Shown here piece after piece: positions 1 through 9,124 of a stretch of 45,252 nt of DNA. The stretch covers positions 1 to 45,252 of the forward strand of contig CAYVXE010000026.1 in the NCBI GenBank assembly GCA_964455375.1, given 5' to 3'. Position 1 is the stretch's first letter. The number at the start of each line of letters is the position of its first letter. Below the pieces are notes generated by a model. The model made no database searches and was not told where the DNA came from. It saw nothing but the letters and a program-made list of their open reading frames with translations. The DNA comes from CAYVXE01 sp964455375 (lineage in GTDB: Bacteria > Zhuqueibacterota > Zhuqueibacteria > Oceanimicrobiales > Oceanimicrobiaceae). Both the position numbers and the translations under genes were made by a program.

Positions 1-432
1 GTGCCACTGGCAGCTTATGGAACGCCCTCGACGCAGGAATTGCCGGATTCACTAAAACCGTACATTCATTCACATGATGCCTTTCTCATGGCAAATCACG
101 GTGTTGTTACGGTCGGGAAAGATCTCCTCGATGCGTATTTCAAACTGGAGCGGGTCGAGCACTCAGCAAAAATCATCTATTTGGCGAGAGTTTTAGGAGG
201 CGAAACCATTTTACCGGCGGAAGCAGTGAAAAAACTTTACGCCATTCGCGATACGTATGGCATTGAAGCGCTAAACCCCGGCTGCTACGCTTGTCACGAC
301 GAATGCATTGGTGACGCCTGCTTAAACCATGCGGTTAAATACAACCCAAATGCTCCCGATTATTTTAACGAGATCGTGGAAAAAATATTACATGACGTAA
401 AACCATTTTTCTCTGGGAAAAAAGAAGCTTAG
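1..432 (+). CDS. Class II aldolase/adducin-family protein, C-terminal part (5' end outside window)
   Basis: This is the C-terminal ~143 residues of a class II (zinc-dependent) aldolase of the L-fuculose-phosphate aldolase type. These enzymes cleave sugar phosphates to dihydroxyacetone phosphate and an aldehyde in the cytoplasm. The start VPLAAYGTPSTQEL matches the middle of such proteins, and the NHG at 32-34 corresponds to the zinc-ligand His region. The frame is open to the first base, so the GTG at position 1 is an internal codon and the gene begins upstream. After the fold ends there is an unusual extension with four cysteines (visible residues 95, 98, 102, 107), which includes a CxxCH string. 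Haem attachment is unlikely in a cytoplasmic aldolase, but metal binding is possible. The antiporter gene follows in the same direction after about 80 bases. Confidence 0.8.
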   Translation: MPLAAYGTPSTQELPDSLKPYIHSHDAFLMANHGVVTVGKDLLDAYFKLERVEHSAKIIYLARVLGGETILPAEAVKKLYAIRDTYGIEALNPGCYACHDECIGDACLNHAVKYNPNAPDYFNEIVEKILHDVKPFFSGKKEA

Positions 433-511
433 GGGGAAGACACCTTGCACGATGACTTTAAAGAGAACCAACAAGCTATGACCAGTATTTTCATTCTCTT
501 CCTATTTTCCG

Positions 512-1987
512 GTGAATTTCTTAATTCACCTTTTGCATTTTCTTCTCTTACAGACAGATAAAAGGTTGCCTTTGGAAACGAGCGGCTGGCTTTCAATTTT
601 ACCACCTGTTTTGGCAATTATCCTCGCTATCCGTACCAAACAGGTTTTTATTTCACTGTTTTTTGGCATCTGGTTAGGCGCCACAATTCTAAGCGGCGGT
701 AATCCTTTAACGGGGCTTGCAGAAGCCCTGGAAACCTGCATCCGTGTATTTCAGGATGGCGGCAACACTAAAGTTATTGCCTTCAGCGCCATGGTGGGCG
801 CCTTGATTGCCTTCACACAACGTTCCGGTGGTGTGGACGGTTTCATTCAATGGATTTCTAAAAAGGGGCTGGTGAATTCAACGAAAAAGGCCGGTTTGCT
901 CGCCTGGCTGATCGGCGTTGTGATATTTGTTGAATCCAGTATCACTTGCCTGGTTACCGGCTCCGTTTCCCGACCTATTTTTGATAAATTAAAAATTTCC
1001 AGAGAGAAGCTGGCCTACATCTGTGACTCAACATCGGCGCCTGTTTGCATTCTCATTCCCATAAACGGCTGGGGCGCGTTTATCATGGGACTCTTAGCTG
1101 CACAAAATATCGATGTTCCTCTCATCACTCTACTGAAATCAATACCGTTTAATCTCTATGCCATCTTGACTCTCATAATGGTACTTACCGTCATTCTCAC
1201 CGAAAAAGATTTTGGGCCAATGGCAAAAGCTGAAAAGCGCGCTCGTGAAGAAGGAAAAGTTCACCGGGAAGATGCAGAACCTTTGGTGGCAGATGAAGTC
1301 ATCGCTATCGAAGCAAAACCCGGCATACAACCGAAGGCGATAAATATGATCCTACCTATCGCAGTGATGATTTTCATGATGCCTGTCAGTCTTCTCATCA
1401 CCGGAAATGGAAATATCATGAATGGCTCTGGATCGACATCTGTTTTCTGGGCTGTATTAGCGGCAATTCTTGTAGCCGCTCTTGCATATCGGATACAAAG
1501 CATCTTTAATCTGAAAGAAACGGTAGATCTTTTTTTCAAGGGATTAGGTGGTCTTATGCCGTTGGCTTTACTCATGATGCTGGCCTTCGCAATCGGGGAT
1601 ATTTGTAAGGAACTTGGAACCGGACCTTATGTTGCACATTTGGCGAAGGCGAATATAAAAGTTGAGTTTGTGCCTGCTGTGCTGTTTATGATTTCAGGAT
1701 TTATCGCTTTTTCTACCGGAACATCATGGGGGACATTTGCAATCATGGTCCCAATCGGTATCCCGTTAATCGGCATCATGGATGTGAATATGTCATTGAC
1801 GCTGGGAGCGCTATTGAGCGGCGGGATTTTTGGCGATCACTGTTCTCCCATTTCCGACACAACCATCATTTCGTCCATGGCAGCAGCTTGTGATCATATA
1901 GACCATGTGAGGACGCAACTACCTTATGCAATTGTTACAGGCGCAGTTGCAATTATCAGCTATATTATCCTTGGATTTCTACTATAA
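512..1987 (+). CDS. NhaC-family Na+/H+ antiporter
   Basis: This is a polytopic inner-membrane antiporter of the NhaC family, about 490 residues with around a dozen hydrophobic segments. Family-like stretches are visible: GWLSILPPVLAIILA near the N-terminus, STSAPVCILIPINGWGAF in the middle and FSTGTSWGTFAIMVPIG near the end. Members exchange Na+ for H+ or carry organic anions; the substrate cannot be told here. The start is uncertain. The only in-frame candidates after the upstream stop at 479 are GTG 512 or later TTG codons, and none has a Shine-Dalgarno sequence. A well-placed purine-rich stretch (431-440) instead precedes another frame, which encodes a signal-like peptide and stops at 561. 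A small frameshift near the 5' end is therefore possible. The gene converges with the STAS gene 16 bases downstream. Confidence 0.85.
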   Translation: MNFLIHLLHFLLLQTDKRLPLETSGWLSILPPVLAIILAIRTKQVFISLFFGIWLGATILSGGNPLTGLAEALETCIRVFQDGGNTKVIAFSAMVGALIAFTQRSGGVDGFIQWISKKGLVNSTKKAGLLAWLIGVVIFVESSITCLVTGSVSRPIFDKLKISREKLAYICDSTSAPVCILIPINGWGAFIMGLLAAQNIDVPLITLLKSIPFNLYAILTLIMVLTVILTEKDFGPMAKAEKRAREEGKVHREDAEPLVADEVIAIEAKPGIQPKAINMILPIAVMIFMMPVSLLITGNGNIMNGSGSTSVFWAVLAAILVAALAYRIQSIFNLKETVDLFFKGLGGLMPLALLMMLAFAIGDICKELGTGPYVAHLAKANIKVEFVPAVLFMISGFIAFSTGTSWGTFAIMVPIGIPLIGIMDVNMSLTLGALLSGGIFGDHCSPISDTTIISSMAAACDHIDHVRTQLPYAIVTGAVAIISYIILGFLL

Positions 1988-2003
1988 AGTTGCTGCATAG
2001 CGG

Positions 2004-2351
2004 TTATTGACTACTCAGCTTGGCTAATGCATTTTCCACCGTTTCAAATGTATCAAATATTTGGGTTAGATTCGTCATTTTCAGGAGGCTTTGAACCGGG
2101 GATTGAATATTGGATAATACCAAATTACCCCCTCTTTTTTTTGTCGATGAAAGCGACGCTATCAATTCTCCCAAACCTGTGCTGTCAATCCAACTCACTT
2201 TTGATAAATCCAACACTACTTTTACAATGTCATGGTCAAGATATTCCTTAATCATTTTTTGAACTTTGCCTTTTCCTTCAATTCCGGAGAGCTTTCCTTC
2301 AATGGCACAAACCACCACACCGTCCACAGTTTTGTCAATTAATTTAATCAT
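2004..2351 (-). CDS. STAS-domain protein, anti-sigma factor antagonist (SpoIIAA/RsbV-like)
   Basis: This is a single-domain cytoplasmic protein of 115 residues, the usual size for SpoIIAA/RsbV antagonists. The motif WIDSTGLGELI (54-64) holds Ser57, the position that is phosphorylated by the partner anti-sigma kinase in this family. When unphosphorylated, such proteins bind the kinase and release a sigma factor or another output protein. No kinase or PP2C phosphatase gene is adjacent, so the partner is elsewhere. The gene lies 23 bases after the DHDPS-family gene on the same strand and may be cotranscribed with it, although no functional link is obvious. It could also serve in a non-sigma partner switch. 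Confidence 0.85.
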   Translation of the reverse strand: MIKLIDKTVDGVVVCAIEGKLSGIEGKGKVQKMIKEYLDHDIVKVVLDLSKVSWIDSTGLGELIASLSSTKKRGGNLVLSNIQSPVQSLLKMTNLTQIFDTFETVENALAKLSSQ

Positions 2352-2374
2352 CAGATGTTCCTTTAATAAATTAT

Positions 2375-3259
2375 TTATGAAATCAATTGAGATGCTTTTA
2401 GAACAGACTTAACAGTCTCAAGTGAATTGCTATCGAGGGGTAGCAAAGGTTTTCTCACTTCTCCACCGTGAAACCCAACCATGTCCATTGCCGCTTTAAT
2501 GCCTGGAATGCCATAAGTATTCAAGATAGATTGAATGAGAGGCATTAAAAACGTAAATTTGCTTTTCGCAATGGTGTACGATTGAGCTAAGCATGTGTCA
2601 TATACGTCTGTAACTTGTTTAAACGCAATATTACACAAGGCCAGAATGGCGCCATCTGCACCCATTAACAGGCCGGGTAGTAACAAACTGGCATTCCCTA
2701 ATAAAACACAAAAATCATCCGGCGTTTCTTCGATCACCCCGGTTATCTTATGAATGTTAACGGAACTGTCTTTTATTCCAACTATATTCGGATGTTGAGC
2801 CAAATTGCAGATCACCGTTTTTTGTAGATCCACATTGGTGAATTTTGGCACATTATAAATGATAACCGGAATATCAGACCCGTCCGCCACGGTTGAAAAA
2901 TGCGCCAGCATCATTGTGTCGATCTGCTGTTTTTTATAAAAATGTGGTGTGATAACCAGGGCAAATTCAGCACCCGCTGCTGCTGCCATATTAGTGAAGG
3001 CAATCGTTTGTTGCGTCGATTCCTTACCGGTACCGGCAATAAGTACTTTCTCCGGTAGGGAAACAGCTTTTGCAGATTTAAGCAGATCAATTTTTTCAGC
3101 ATCTGTGAGATGAACAGATTCCCCGGTCGAACCGAAAACAACATAACCGGAAAGCCTCGAAGAATTCCACTGCGAAATATTTTCTTCAAAGTACGGTAAA
3201 TTAACTTTATCATCTGTAAAGGGAGTGACAATTGGCGAATAAATTCCCTTAAGCGTCAT
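2375..3259 (-). CDS. Dihydrodipicolinate synthase/N-acetylneuraminate lyase family aldolase
   Basis: This is a 294-residue cytoplasmic class I aldolase of the DapA/NanA family, of typical length. The GSTGE motif (43-47), the Tyr of YNVP (135) and the Schiff-base Lys of GIKDSS (163) are all present, so it is probably catalytically intact. The VPKFTNVDL and KDSS contexts recall 4-hydroxy-2-oxoglutarate aldolase-like and other catabolic members as much as true DapA. No lysine-pathway gene is adjacent, so I do not call it dapA. The likely reaction is condensation of pyruvate with an aldehyde or its reverse. The upstream 127 bases contain a short tandem TTGTATAA repeat and no clear Shine-Dalgarno sequence. 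Confidence 0.85.
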   Translation of the reverse strand: MTLKGIYSPIVTPFTDDKVNLPYFEENISQWNSSRLSGYVVFGSTGESVHLTDAEKIDLLKSAKAVSLPEKVLIAGTGKESTQQTIAFTNMAAAAGAEFALVITPHFYKKQQIDTMMLAHFSTVADGSDIPVIIYNVPKFTNVDLQKTVICNLAQHPNIVGIKDSSVNIHKITGVIEETPDDFCVLLGNASLLLPGLLMGADGAILALCNIAFKQVTDVYDTCLAQSYTIAKSKFTFLMPLIQSILNTYGIPGIKAAMDMVGFHGGEVRKPLLPLDSNSLETVKSVLKASQLIS

Positions 3260-3386
3260 CGGGTTGTATAAGTTGTATAAATTGTTTTTGGATAATCGGT
3301 ATTAGCAATTTATTGATTTTACTTTCAGCGGGTAGGTATTAGCTTGTATGCAATATAACTGAATCACTCTTATAATTCAATGAAAA

Positions 3387-4355
3387 TTATTCCCACTTAC
3401 TGAAATTTACCGCGGCAGAAGAATCGTTGAGATCAAAACCGTTTAAAGTCAATCTTAAATCCGTATGCAGTAATTTGAATCCCATGGTCAGCAAATATTC
3501 AAAAGCAGGGTAGTAACTTAATGGGACCCTCAAATAAACCCTGGTTAGATTCTCCTGCATCGCCCAGTGCTTTAAAACAACAAGGACGTCAAAAAGTTCC
3601 CTCACAGGTAGATTGGCAGCTAATTGCAAAATATTGACCTTTAAAAATTGTCGGGGCTCCTCTGAAGAATACGGCTCCGTATGTGCTAAAATAAATCCCC
3701 AGATCGCGTCACTTTTTTTTATCAAACACGCATCGCCAAATTTAAATTGATTGACTAATTCAATCTCCTTCGAATAATCAAGCCCCGCTTGCAAGGAATT
3801 GGACAATTTATTACAGGAACGAATAAAATCAAGACGTTCTTTTTTCTCTAAGGAATGATAATAATTTACTGTGTAGTGAGAAGATATTTTACTATCATTC
3901 ATAATTTCAATGGGAGCAAACAGATCGACGGTTAGTGTCACAGGTCTAAATCCCAACCTTGAATAAAAAGCCAGATTTCTTGGAGAACCCGCAACCATCT
4001 CTAGTCCAAGGGTACACACACCCGCCTTTTTCAATGTCTCTATCCCTGTTTTCACAATCGCTTTACCAATGCCACTATTCTGATGCGATGGCAGGACGCT
4101 TAAGGGGCCTAACCAACCCGTTTTACCCCATCGCCGGCTGAAACAAAAAGCGACAACTTTATCATCGTCCTCGGCAACAAAGCAGCCTTCGGGATTAGCG
4201 GACAAATACATCTCCAGAAAGTCCAGCCGTACAGGAAGAACATGTGCTGACTTTTTAGAAAGACCTTCCTGGATTTTTGTATGTGTGAAAGCCTTGGAAA
4301 GCGTCAAGTTCACCCGGCGTAAATCACCTGTGTTCATCAACCGGATTTTAGCCAT
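3387..4355 (-). CDS. GNAT-family acetyltransferase (probable tandem GNAT domains)
   Basis: This is a 322-residue N-acetyltransferase. The first GNAT domain (about 3-145) has the acetyl-CoA loop HQNSGIGKAI (Gln92-x-x-Gly95-x-Gly97) followed by the usual NLAFYSRLGFRPV ending. Residues ~165-310 look like a second, degenerate GNAT half ending in FEYLLTMGFKLLHTDLRL. The substrate is unknown. An in-frame TTG at 4379 would add eight residues, but the ATG at 4355 is preceded closely by AGGGTGAGG and is preferred. The upstream aminotransferase stops about 28 bases before this start on the same strand, so the two are probably cotranscribed. Acetylation of an amino acid or amine made by the neighbour is possible but is only inference. 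Confidence 0.8.
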   Translation of the reverse strand: MAKIRLMNTGDLRRVNLTLSKAFTHTKIQEGLSKKSAHVLPVRLDFLEMYLSANPEGCFVAEDDDKVVAFCFSRRWGKTGWLGPLSVLPSHQNSGIGKAIVKTGIETLKKAGVCTLGLEMVAGSPRNLAFYSRLGFRPVTLTVDLFAPIEIMNDSKISSHYTVNYYHSLEKKERLDFIRSCNKLSNSLQAGLDYSKEIELVNQFKFGDACLIKKSDAIWGFILAHTEPYSSEEPRQFLKVNILQLAANLPVRELFDVLVVLKHWAMQENLTRVYLRVPLSYYPAFEYLLTMGFKLLHTDLRLTLNGFDLNDSSAAVNFSKWE

Positions 4356-4382
4356 AGCCTCACCCTGAACACCATTCAAAAT

Positions 4383-5492
4383 TCAGCATATCGATTTCGC
4401 AATTCGGTTTAATATTTCCACAGCCCGGCCTAATTTACTTTCGTCGGCGGCGATGGAAATTCGAAAATGGCTATTTTTCAACGAAAAAACATTCCCCGGA
4501 ATAATGAAAACATTCTGCTCAATTGCCATATTTACAAATTTTTCAGCATCCATGCCCGGCGCCTCTGGGAATAAATAAAACGCCCCTTCCGGCTTGCGCA
4601 TCACAAACAACTCTTTCAGACCGTCATAGACCAGGTCCCGGCGTTGTTTGTATTCAGCTACCCGCATAGAAACGTCGGTTGACAAAGCTTTAATTGCTGC
4701 GTGTTGAGCAACTGAATTTGCACAAACGTAAGAATATTGCTGAAAAGTTGCCATGGCGTCGATAATTTCATGAGAGGCTGAAACGTAACCTAAACGCCAC
4801 CCTGTCATACCCATCGTCTTTGAAAACCCGCTTATGACAATAGCATTTTTCGATAAATGGCCTAAACTCACAAAGCGTTCCGGTGTAAATACAAACTGAT
4901 CATAAATTTCATCTGAAATAATATACAACCCGTATTCTGTCGCAATATCCGCCACCAACTGTAATTCTTTCCGACTATACACAACACCGGTTGGATTGTT
5001 AGGATTGTTGATAACGATGGCTTTTGTCTTGTCGTTAATTAACGGAACAATGGCATCTTCACGTAAATGGAATTCCGGGTAAGTATCGATAAGCTTCGGT
5101 GTACCGCCGCACATAATGACCACATTCGCATAAGCGACAAAGTAGGGGTCGACAATCAGGACTTCATCCCCCGGACTTACAAGAGTTAACATGCTTAAAT
5201 AATAACCGCCCGTGGCTCCGGAAGTCACTAAAACATCCTCAAAATGCAGGTCGTTCGCTTTTAGTTTTTTAACAATTCCGCGGCGAAGTTCTTCAATGCC
5301 CCGTGTGGACACATAGCCGTTCATGCCATTCTTAATGGCGGATATCGCTTCCTCTTTTACCAGAACCGGTATATCATAATCAGGATCTCCAATAGATAAA
5401 TCAATGCCGTCTGGATTGGCACAGGCGAGATCGAAGATGCGTCTGATTCCCGATGGACGTATCTGTTGTATTCTTGTCGATAGTGGTCGCAT
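4383..5492 (-). CDS. PLP-dependent class I/II aminotransferase
   Basis: This is a 369-residue fold-type I aminotransferase of the aspartate/aromatic aminotransferase group (AspC/PatA-like). The NNPNNPTGV motif (162-170), Asp194 in SDEIYD that contacts the pyridine nitrogen, and the PLP-binding Lys225 in SGFSKTMGMTGWRLGY are all present. A C-terminal FRISIA supplies the substrate carboxylate-binding Arg. Such enzymes transfer amino groups between an amino acid and 2-oxoglutarate or pyruvate; the exact donor cannot be read from sequence. It is the first gene of a minus-strand set with the GNAT gene and possibly the DHDPS-like and STAS genes. Confidence 0.9.
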   Translation of the reverse strand: MRPLSTRIQQIRPSGIRRIFDLACANPDGIDLSIGDPDYDIPVLVKEEAISAIKNGMNGYVSTRGIEELRRGIVKKLKANDLHFEDVLVTSGATGGYYLSMLTLVSPGDEVLIVDPYFVAYANVVIMCGGTPKLIDTYPEFHLREDAIVPLINDKTKAIVINNPNNPTGVVYSRKELQLVADIATEYGLYIISDEIYDQFVFTPERFVSLGHLSKNAIVISGFSKTMGMTGWRLGYVSASHEIIDAMATFQQYSYVCANSVAQHAAIKALSTDVSMRVAEYKQRRDLVYDGLKELFVMRKPEGAFYLFPEAPGMDAEKFVNMAIEQNVFIIPGNVFSLKNSHFRISIAADESKLGRAVEILNRIAKSIC

Positions 5493-5868
5493 AGAAGTTC
5501 CTCGTTACTTTGAAATAAAAAGGAGTATTAGAGTTTACTCAACTCAGGGATGCGCAGAAAATGCTTCTTCTATCCTTGCATTCTCACCCGGAAACCTTCA
5601 GATTCGGAATGACACATTTTGTGAAAAATACCACGTATTCGCTGAGACCCAGGTGCTTTTTTCTCTCTATATAATACTAAATCACTCCTAAAGAAACAAG
5701 CATGAAAAATGCTAAAGAAAGGCTGCCGCTATACACCTGTTAAAAACACCGGATTCTTCGTGAGGCCTGAAATTCTCAGGCCGAACAGTCCACGAATCGA
5801 TTTGAGGATTGTTTTGAAGCATGGGGGCACGCAGGTCAATGTGAAACCGCGGTGAAGATTTTTTCCCA
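5493..5868. other. Intergenic region with a possible small ORF
   Basis: This is the space between the aminotransferase start and the lipoprotein stop. It holds one 48-codon plus-strand reading frame (ATG 5709 to stop 5853-5855), whose basic C-terminal half includes LRPNSPRIDLRIVLKHGG. I do not recognise it, and it lacks a clear Shine-Dalgarno sequence. Inside it, GGCCTGA (5764-5770) and TCAGGCC (5776-5782) form a short hairpin without a T-tract. I see no convincing promoter for the divergent minus-strand aminotransferase. Confidence 0.3.
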
Positions 5869-6744
5869 CTAATCCGTAATGGTCAAAAACCTTTCTGACC
5901 CTTCACGTTTTATTGGCAACTCAATATAATCAGGACCTAATTTTTTCACGTTTTGGCCAATGCTGTCAATGAGATTGGGGGGAACAAATTGATCATGAAC
6001 TAAAACATAAGGCATCACCTCATATTGACCGGATGCAAAACGATTTCCGGTCATCTCCAGGACCATTGAACGAAAAAGTGGTTTATTATTTTTCAACGTA
6101 TCTAGCGCACTGGAGACAACGGCTGTAATTTGAGAACCCACTATTTGAATATCGTTGGTTTCGACATTGCGGAATAAAAGCGGACCGAAAATATCATTCA
6201 CCAGACCGGGGTAGAAAACCACAACTGAATCGGTTGTGGTTGACAAAGCGACATCGACTCTTAGCAGAACAGGTGCGGTACTTAACTCTGAGTTGGAAAA
6301 AACGGTAGAAGATAATTTTATGCTCACTTTTAAGCGTTGCAGCATAAACTTGGGCTTCCGTAGCTCGCCCCGATCGTTTATTTCATCCGTTGAATAAATA
6401 AAAAAACCGTTTTGTGTAGAAACCTGCGTAGACGCTAAAGCATAATTATCCACATAATAATAAATCATAAACGCCCCTGTTACACCCTTAGAGTTACTCT
6501 GCGCGCCGGGAGGCGGCAAAATAAATTGAAAATTACCCTGCGCATCGGTCCTCGTACCTATATCAAAACCCTCTAACCACACGAAGACATTATCGGGGCT
6601 CAACATTTCGCTGAGTTTTACCTGGCCCTTAATGGAACTTTTTCCACTACTGATTCCGTTTTCTCCAACAGGATTGGACGTGCAGCTCAAAAAAACAGTA
6701 ACACTCAGCAAGAGTAAACAGCTATTAAAATAAACGGCTTTCAT
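5869..6744 (-). CDS. Lipoprotein with carboxypeptidase-regulatory-like domain
   Basis: This is a 291-residue predicted lipoprotein. The chosen ATG (6744) is preceded by GAGGAG at good spacing and starts a signal peptide MKAVYFNSC... with the lipobox VFLSC, giving acylated Cys21. The frame is open 32 codons further upstream, but that extension lacks signal features. Residues ~37-80 resemble a CarboxypepD_reg/CNA-B-like beta-sandwich (IKGQVKLSEML, then FVWLEGFDIGTRTDAQGNFQF), like the domain at the N-terminus of TonB receptors. The remainder is unrecognised beta-rich sequence. It follows the TonB receptor gene by 97 bases on the same strand. By analogy with receptor-lipoprotein pairs it may be a surface partner of that receptor (inference). 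Confidence 0.75.
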   Translation of the reverse strand: MKAVYFNSCLLLLSVTVFLSCTSNPVGENGISSGKSSIKGQVKLSEMLSPDNVFVWLEGFDIGTRTDAQGNFQFILPPPGAQSNSKGVTGAFMIYYYVDNYALASTQVSTQNGFFIYSTDEINDRGELRKPKFMLQRLKVSIKLSSTVFSNSELSTAPVLLRVDVALSTTTDSVVVFYPGLVNDIFGPLLFRNVETNDIQIVGSQITAVVSSALDTLKNNKPLFRSMVLEMTGNRFASGQYEVMPYVLVHDQFVPPNLIDSIGQNVKKLGPDYIELPIKREGSERFLTITD

Positions 6745-6841
6745 ACTAAAAACTCCTCGCCCGCGCAAACCGGACATTCTCACAATCAAATACGTCCAAT
6801 CGCCTAAATTACGATTTAAAGCGTCAAACCTTCCTATCATC

Positions 6842-9124
6842 CTAATATTGGGCGCCCACTGTCAGATAAAATCGCCGGTCGCGGGTTGCCAGACCTTCAA
6901 GAATCAGCCTATCTTTATTGAGAATATTGCGTGCGCTTGCATTTGCAAAAACCTTAAGATGGAACAATTCAAATGTTTTACTTAAATGCAGATCGAGATT
7001 TGTAAATCCGGAATTCGTAATCTCGGAAAATTCACCATTTTGAAGACGCAACCAGGCTGCTTGTTCGCTTTCTGTAAACCAGAATAATTGAAATGAATAA
7101 CCGGCATGGTCAATATTAACAGTTAATGTTCTCTTATGGTCGGATTTAAATGGAAAGGCGGCTTTCTCAGAAATAAAATACTTAGACAAACCGATATCGA
7201 CCGTTACCTTCTTTTTAAAGAGAAAGACACCCGCTTTTCCTTCAAAACCGGAGATATTGGCACTTTGTATATTATCATAAAAAGACAGCGGCGTCCGGGG
7301 CGATGTAAAAATCCTAAACTTATTTGTGTAATGGTTTTGAAAATAACTGGAAGACACCTGCCATCCGTAAATATTCGATTTCCCATGTACATCCCGGGTT
7401 ACTTTTACTCCAATTTCAAAACTCTTGTTTTTCTCGGGACTTAAATCCGGTTTAGTGGATTGAGAAGTAAAAACCAGAGGCGAACTGATTTCCTGAAATA
7501 ATGTGGGGAATTTGGTGTTAGAGCCAAAATTGAAGTAAGCATTAAAGAGCAAATCATCTTTCAAACCGGTAGCATTGAGTGCAAATTTAAACACGGTCTC
7601 ATTCCAATGGTTTCTATCAAATTCACCCGCTGGATTTCCACGACCCGCAGAAGAGCTTTCAGAAGACCCGCCGGTGCGAAATTCAGGATTGGTTTGTTTG
7701 TCATTTACACGGTCATGACGCAGGCTCACATCGAGATCAATGTGCTGCATAAACTCTGATTGGGTCTCACCATGGTATTTCAGAATTGAAACAAAACCAT
7801 GATGATTCCGGGTAAAATTTGACCCCTTCAAACCAATCTGAGTAATATTTTCTGAGGTCCGGTCATCCAGGAAATCAAGTTTGTTATACTGATATTGATA
7901 GGAAAATAACCATTGGACATCATTGAGTTTAAACATTTTCTGAGTATTCAGAAAATAGGCATCATCATTTATTTTCCTATTTATATTTACATTTGCGCTG
8001 TTAAACAATTGCTGTTCATCTAACTGTTTGAAAGAAGCCGTCAGATCCAAATGCTCAACACCTAAAATACGACCGGTATATTTCATGGAAAACAAACCGT
8101 TATAATTATTTAATTTCTCCGCATCCCGGGTATTTTGATAATTCAATTTACTATAAACCAATAATCCGCCCATAGTTCCTATTTTCTCACCGCGACTGTT
8201 TATCAGGGTATAATTAAGAGTCCCGTTATGGTGCGTGGAAGCGTTTTCCAGTTTGCTATGATCCGTATCGGCATCGATGAATTCCCGGCCCGACCCTCCT
8301 TTTTTGATACTATAGGATGCAAACAACTTTTTATATTTCTTAAACAAATGCAGTCCCCAATTCCCGGAACGGTAAGTGCCGAATCGCTGCTGGAAACGGA
8401 TATTATAATCCTGCTGCATTTTGGGCACAATATTGATGACTCCGGAAAAGGCCTCCGGGCCATACAGAGAGGTATTACTACCCTTTATAAGTTCAAATCT
8501 CTCTATATCCTCTAAGTCTATCAAAGACAAATCGAAGACATTATCAAAAGCATTATTCATCTTTACGCCGTTGTACAAAACGACGACTTCATCAGAATTG
8601 CCACCACGGATAGTCACTGTTTTCTGTCCGCTAAGCTCTTCATCTACCTGGACACTGTGGTCTATCCGGAGCAAGTCGCCAGCATCCACAAAACCGCGTA
8701 TTTCATAGTTTCGGGCTTCAATGACGGAAATGGTCTGGGGGAGATCTTTGTCGATATCTTTTCGACCGATTCCCTCCTCTTCAATTGACACACCTTGCAA
8801 AGGAATCACCCGAGGCTGTAAATCCACATGAAACAGCGCTTTCAACGAATCATAGGGGATTTCCTGGGTAATATAGGCAATATGTTTAAAAACGATAGTG
8901 GGATTCCGCTTGGAATTTACGATGATTAATTTATATCGCCCGGAAACATCACTGGTGGTGCCAATATCCGTGCCTTTCAGATAAACATTGACCGATTTTA
9001 ATTCCGTATGCGTATTTATGTCCCGTATTAAACCGGAAATGGTTTTTTGTTGAGACCAGGCTGTCATTGGATAGTCGAATAAAATTCCTATCATAAGAAT
9101 GGATAAGATGATTTTTTTCATCAT
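6842..9124 (-). CDS. TonB-dependent outer-membrane receptor with N-terminal CarboxypepD_reg-like domain
   Basis: This is a 760-residue TonB-dependent receptor. A signal peptide ends near MTAWSQQ and is followed by a carboxypeptidase-regulatory-like domain (~27-105: ISGLIRDINTHTELKSVNVY, then GTTSDVSGRYKL). The plug domain (~125-235) contains the motifs VTIRGGNSDEVVVLYNGVKM and IERFELIKGSNTSLYGPEA. A ~500-residue beta-barrel ends in RRFYLTVGAQY. TonB/ExbBD energy drives uptake of a ligand that cannot be identified here. ATG 9124 and the next codon (ATG) are both possible starts; GGGGTG sits just upstream. The following lipoprotein gene is probably in the same transcript. The 371-base upstream region shows no riboswitch I can recognise. 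Confidence 0.9.
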   Translation of the reverse strand: MMKKIILSILMIGILFDYPMTAWSQQKTISGLIRDINTHTELKSVNVYLKGTDIGTTSDVSGRYKLIIVNSKRNPTIVFKHIAYITQEIPYDSLKALFHVDLQPRVIPLQGVSIEEEGIGRKDIDKDLPQTISVIEARNYEIRGFVDAGDLLRIDHSVQVDEELSGQKTVTIRGGNSDEVVVLYNGVKMNNAFDNVFDLSLIDLEDIERFELIKGSNTSLYGPEAFSGVINIVPKMQQDYNIRFQQRFGTYRSGNWGLHLFKKYKKLFASYSIKKGGSGREFIDADTDHSKLENASTHHNGTLNYTLINSRGEKIGTMGGLLVYSKLNYQNTRDAEKLNNYNGLFSMKYTGRILGVEHLDLTASFKQLDEQQLFNSANVNINRKINDDAYFLNTQKMFKLNDVQWLFSYQYQYNKLDFLDDRTSENITQIGLKGSNFTRNHHGFVSILKYHGETQSEFMQHIDLDVSLRHDRVNDKQTNPEFRTGGSSESSSAGRGNPAGEFDRNHWNETVFKFALNATGLKDDLLFNAYFNFGSNTKFPTLFQEISSPLVFTSQSTKPDLSPEKNKSFEIGVKVTRDVHGKSNIYGWQVSSSYFQNHYTNKFRIFTSPRTPLSFYDNIQSANISGFEGKAGVFLFKKKVTVDIGLSKYFISEKAAFPFKSDHKRTLTVNIDHAGYSFQLFWFTESEQAAWLRLQNGEFSEITNSGFTNLDLHLSKTFELFHLKVFANASARNILNKDRLILEGLATRDRRFYLTVGAQY

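Noticed and set aside
295..300. CxxCH in the aldolase as a haem c site
   Set aside because: The protein is a cytoplasmic aldolase without an export signal as far as visible, so haem attachment is not expected.
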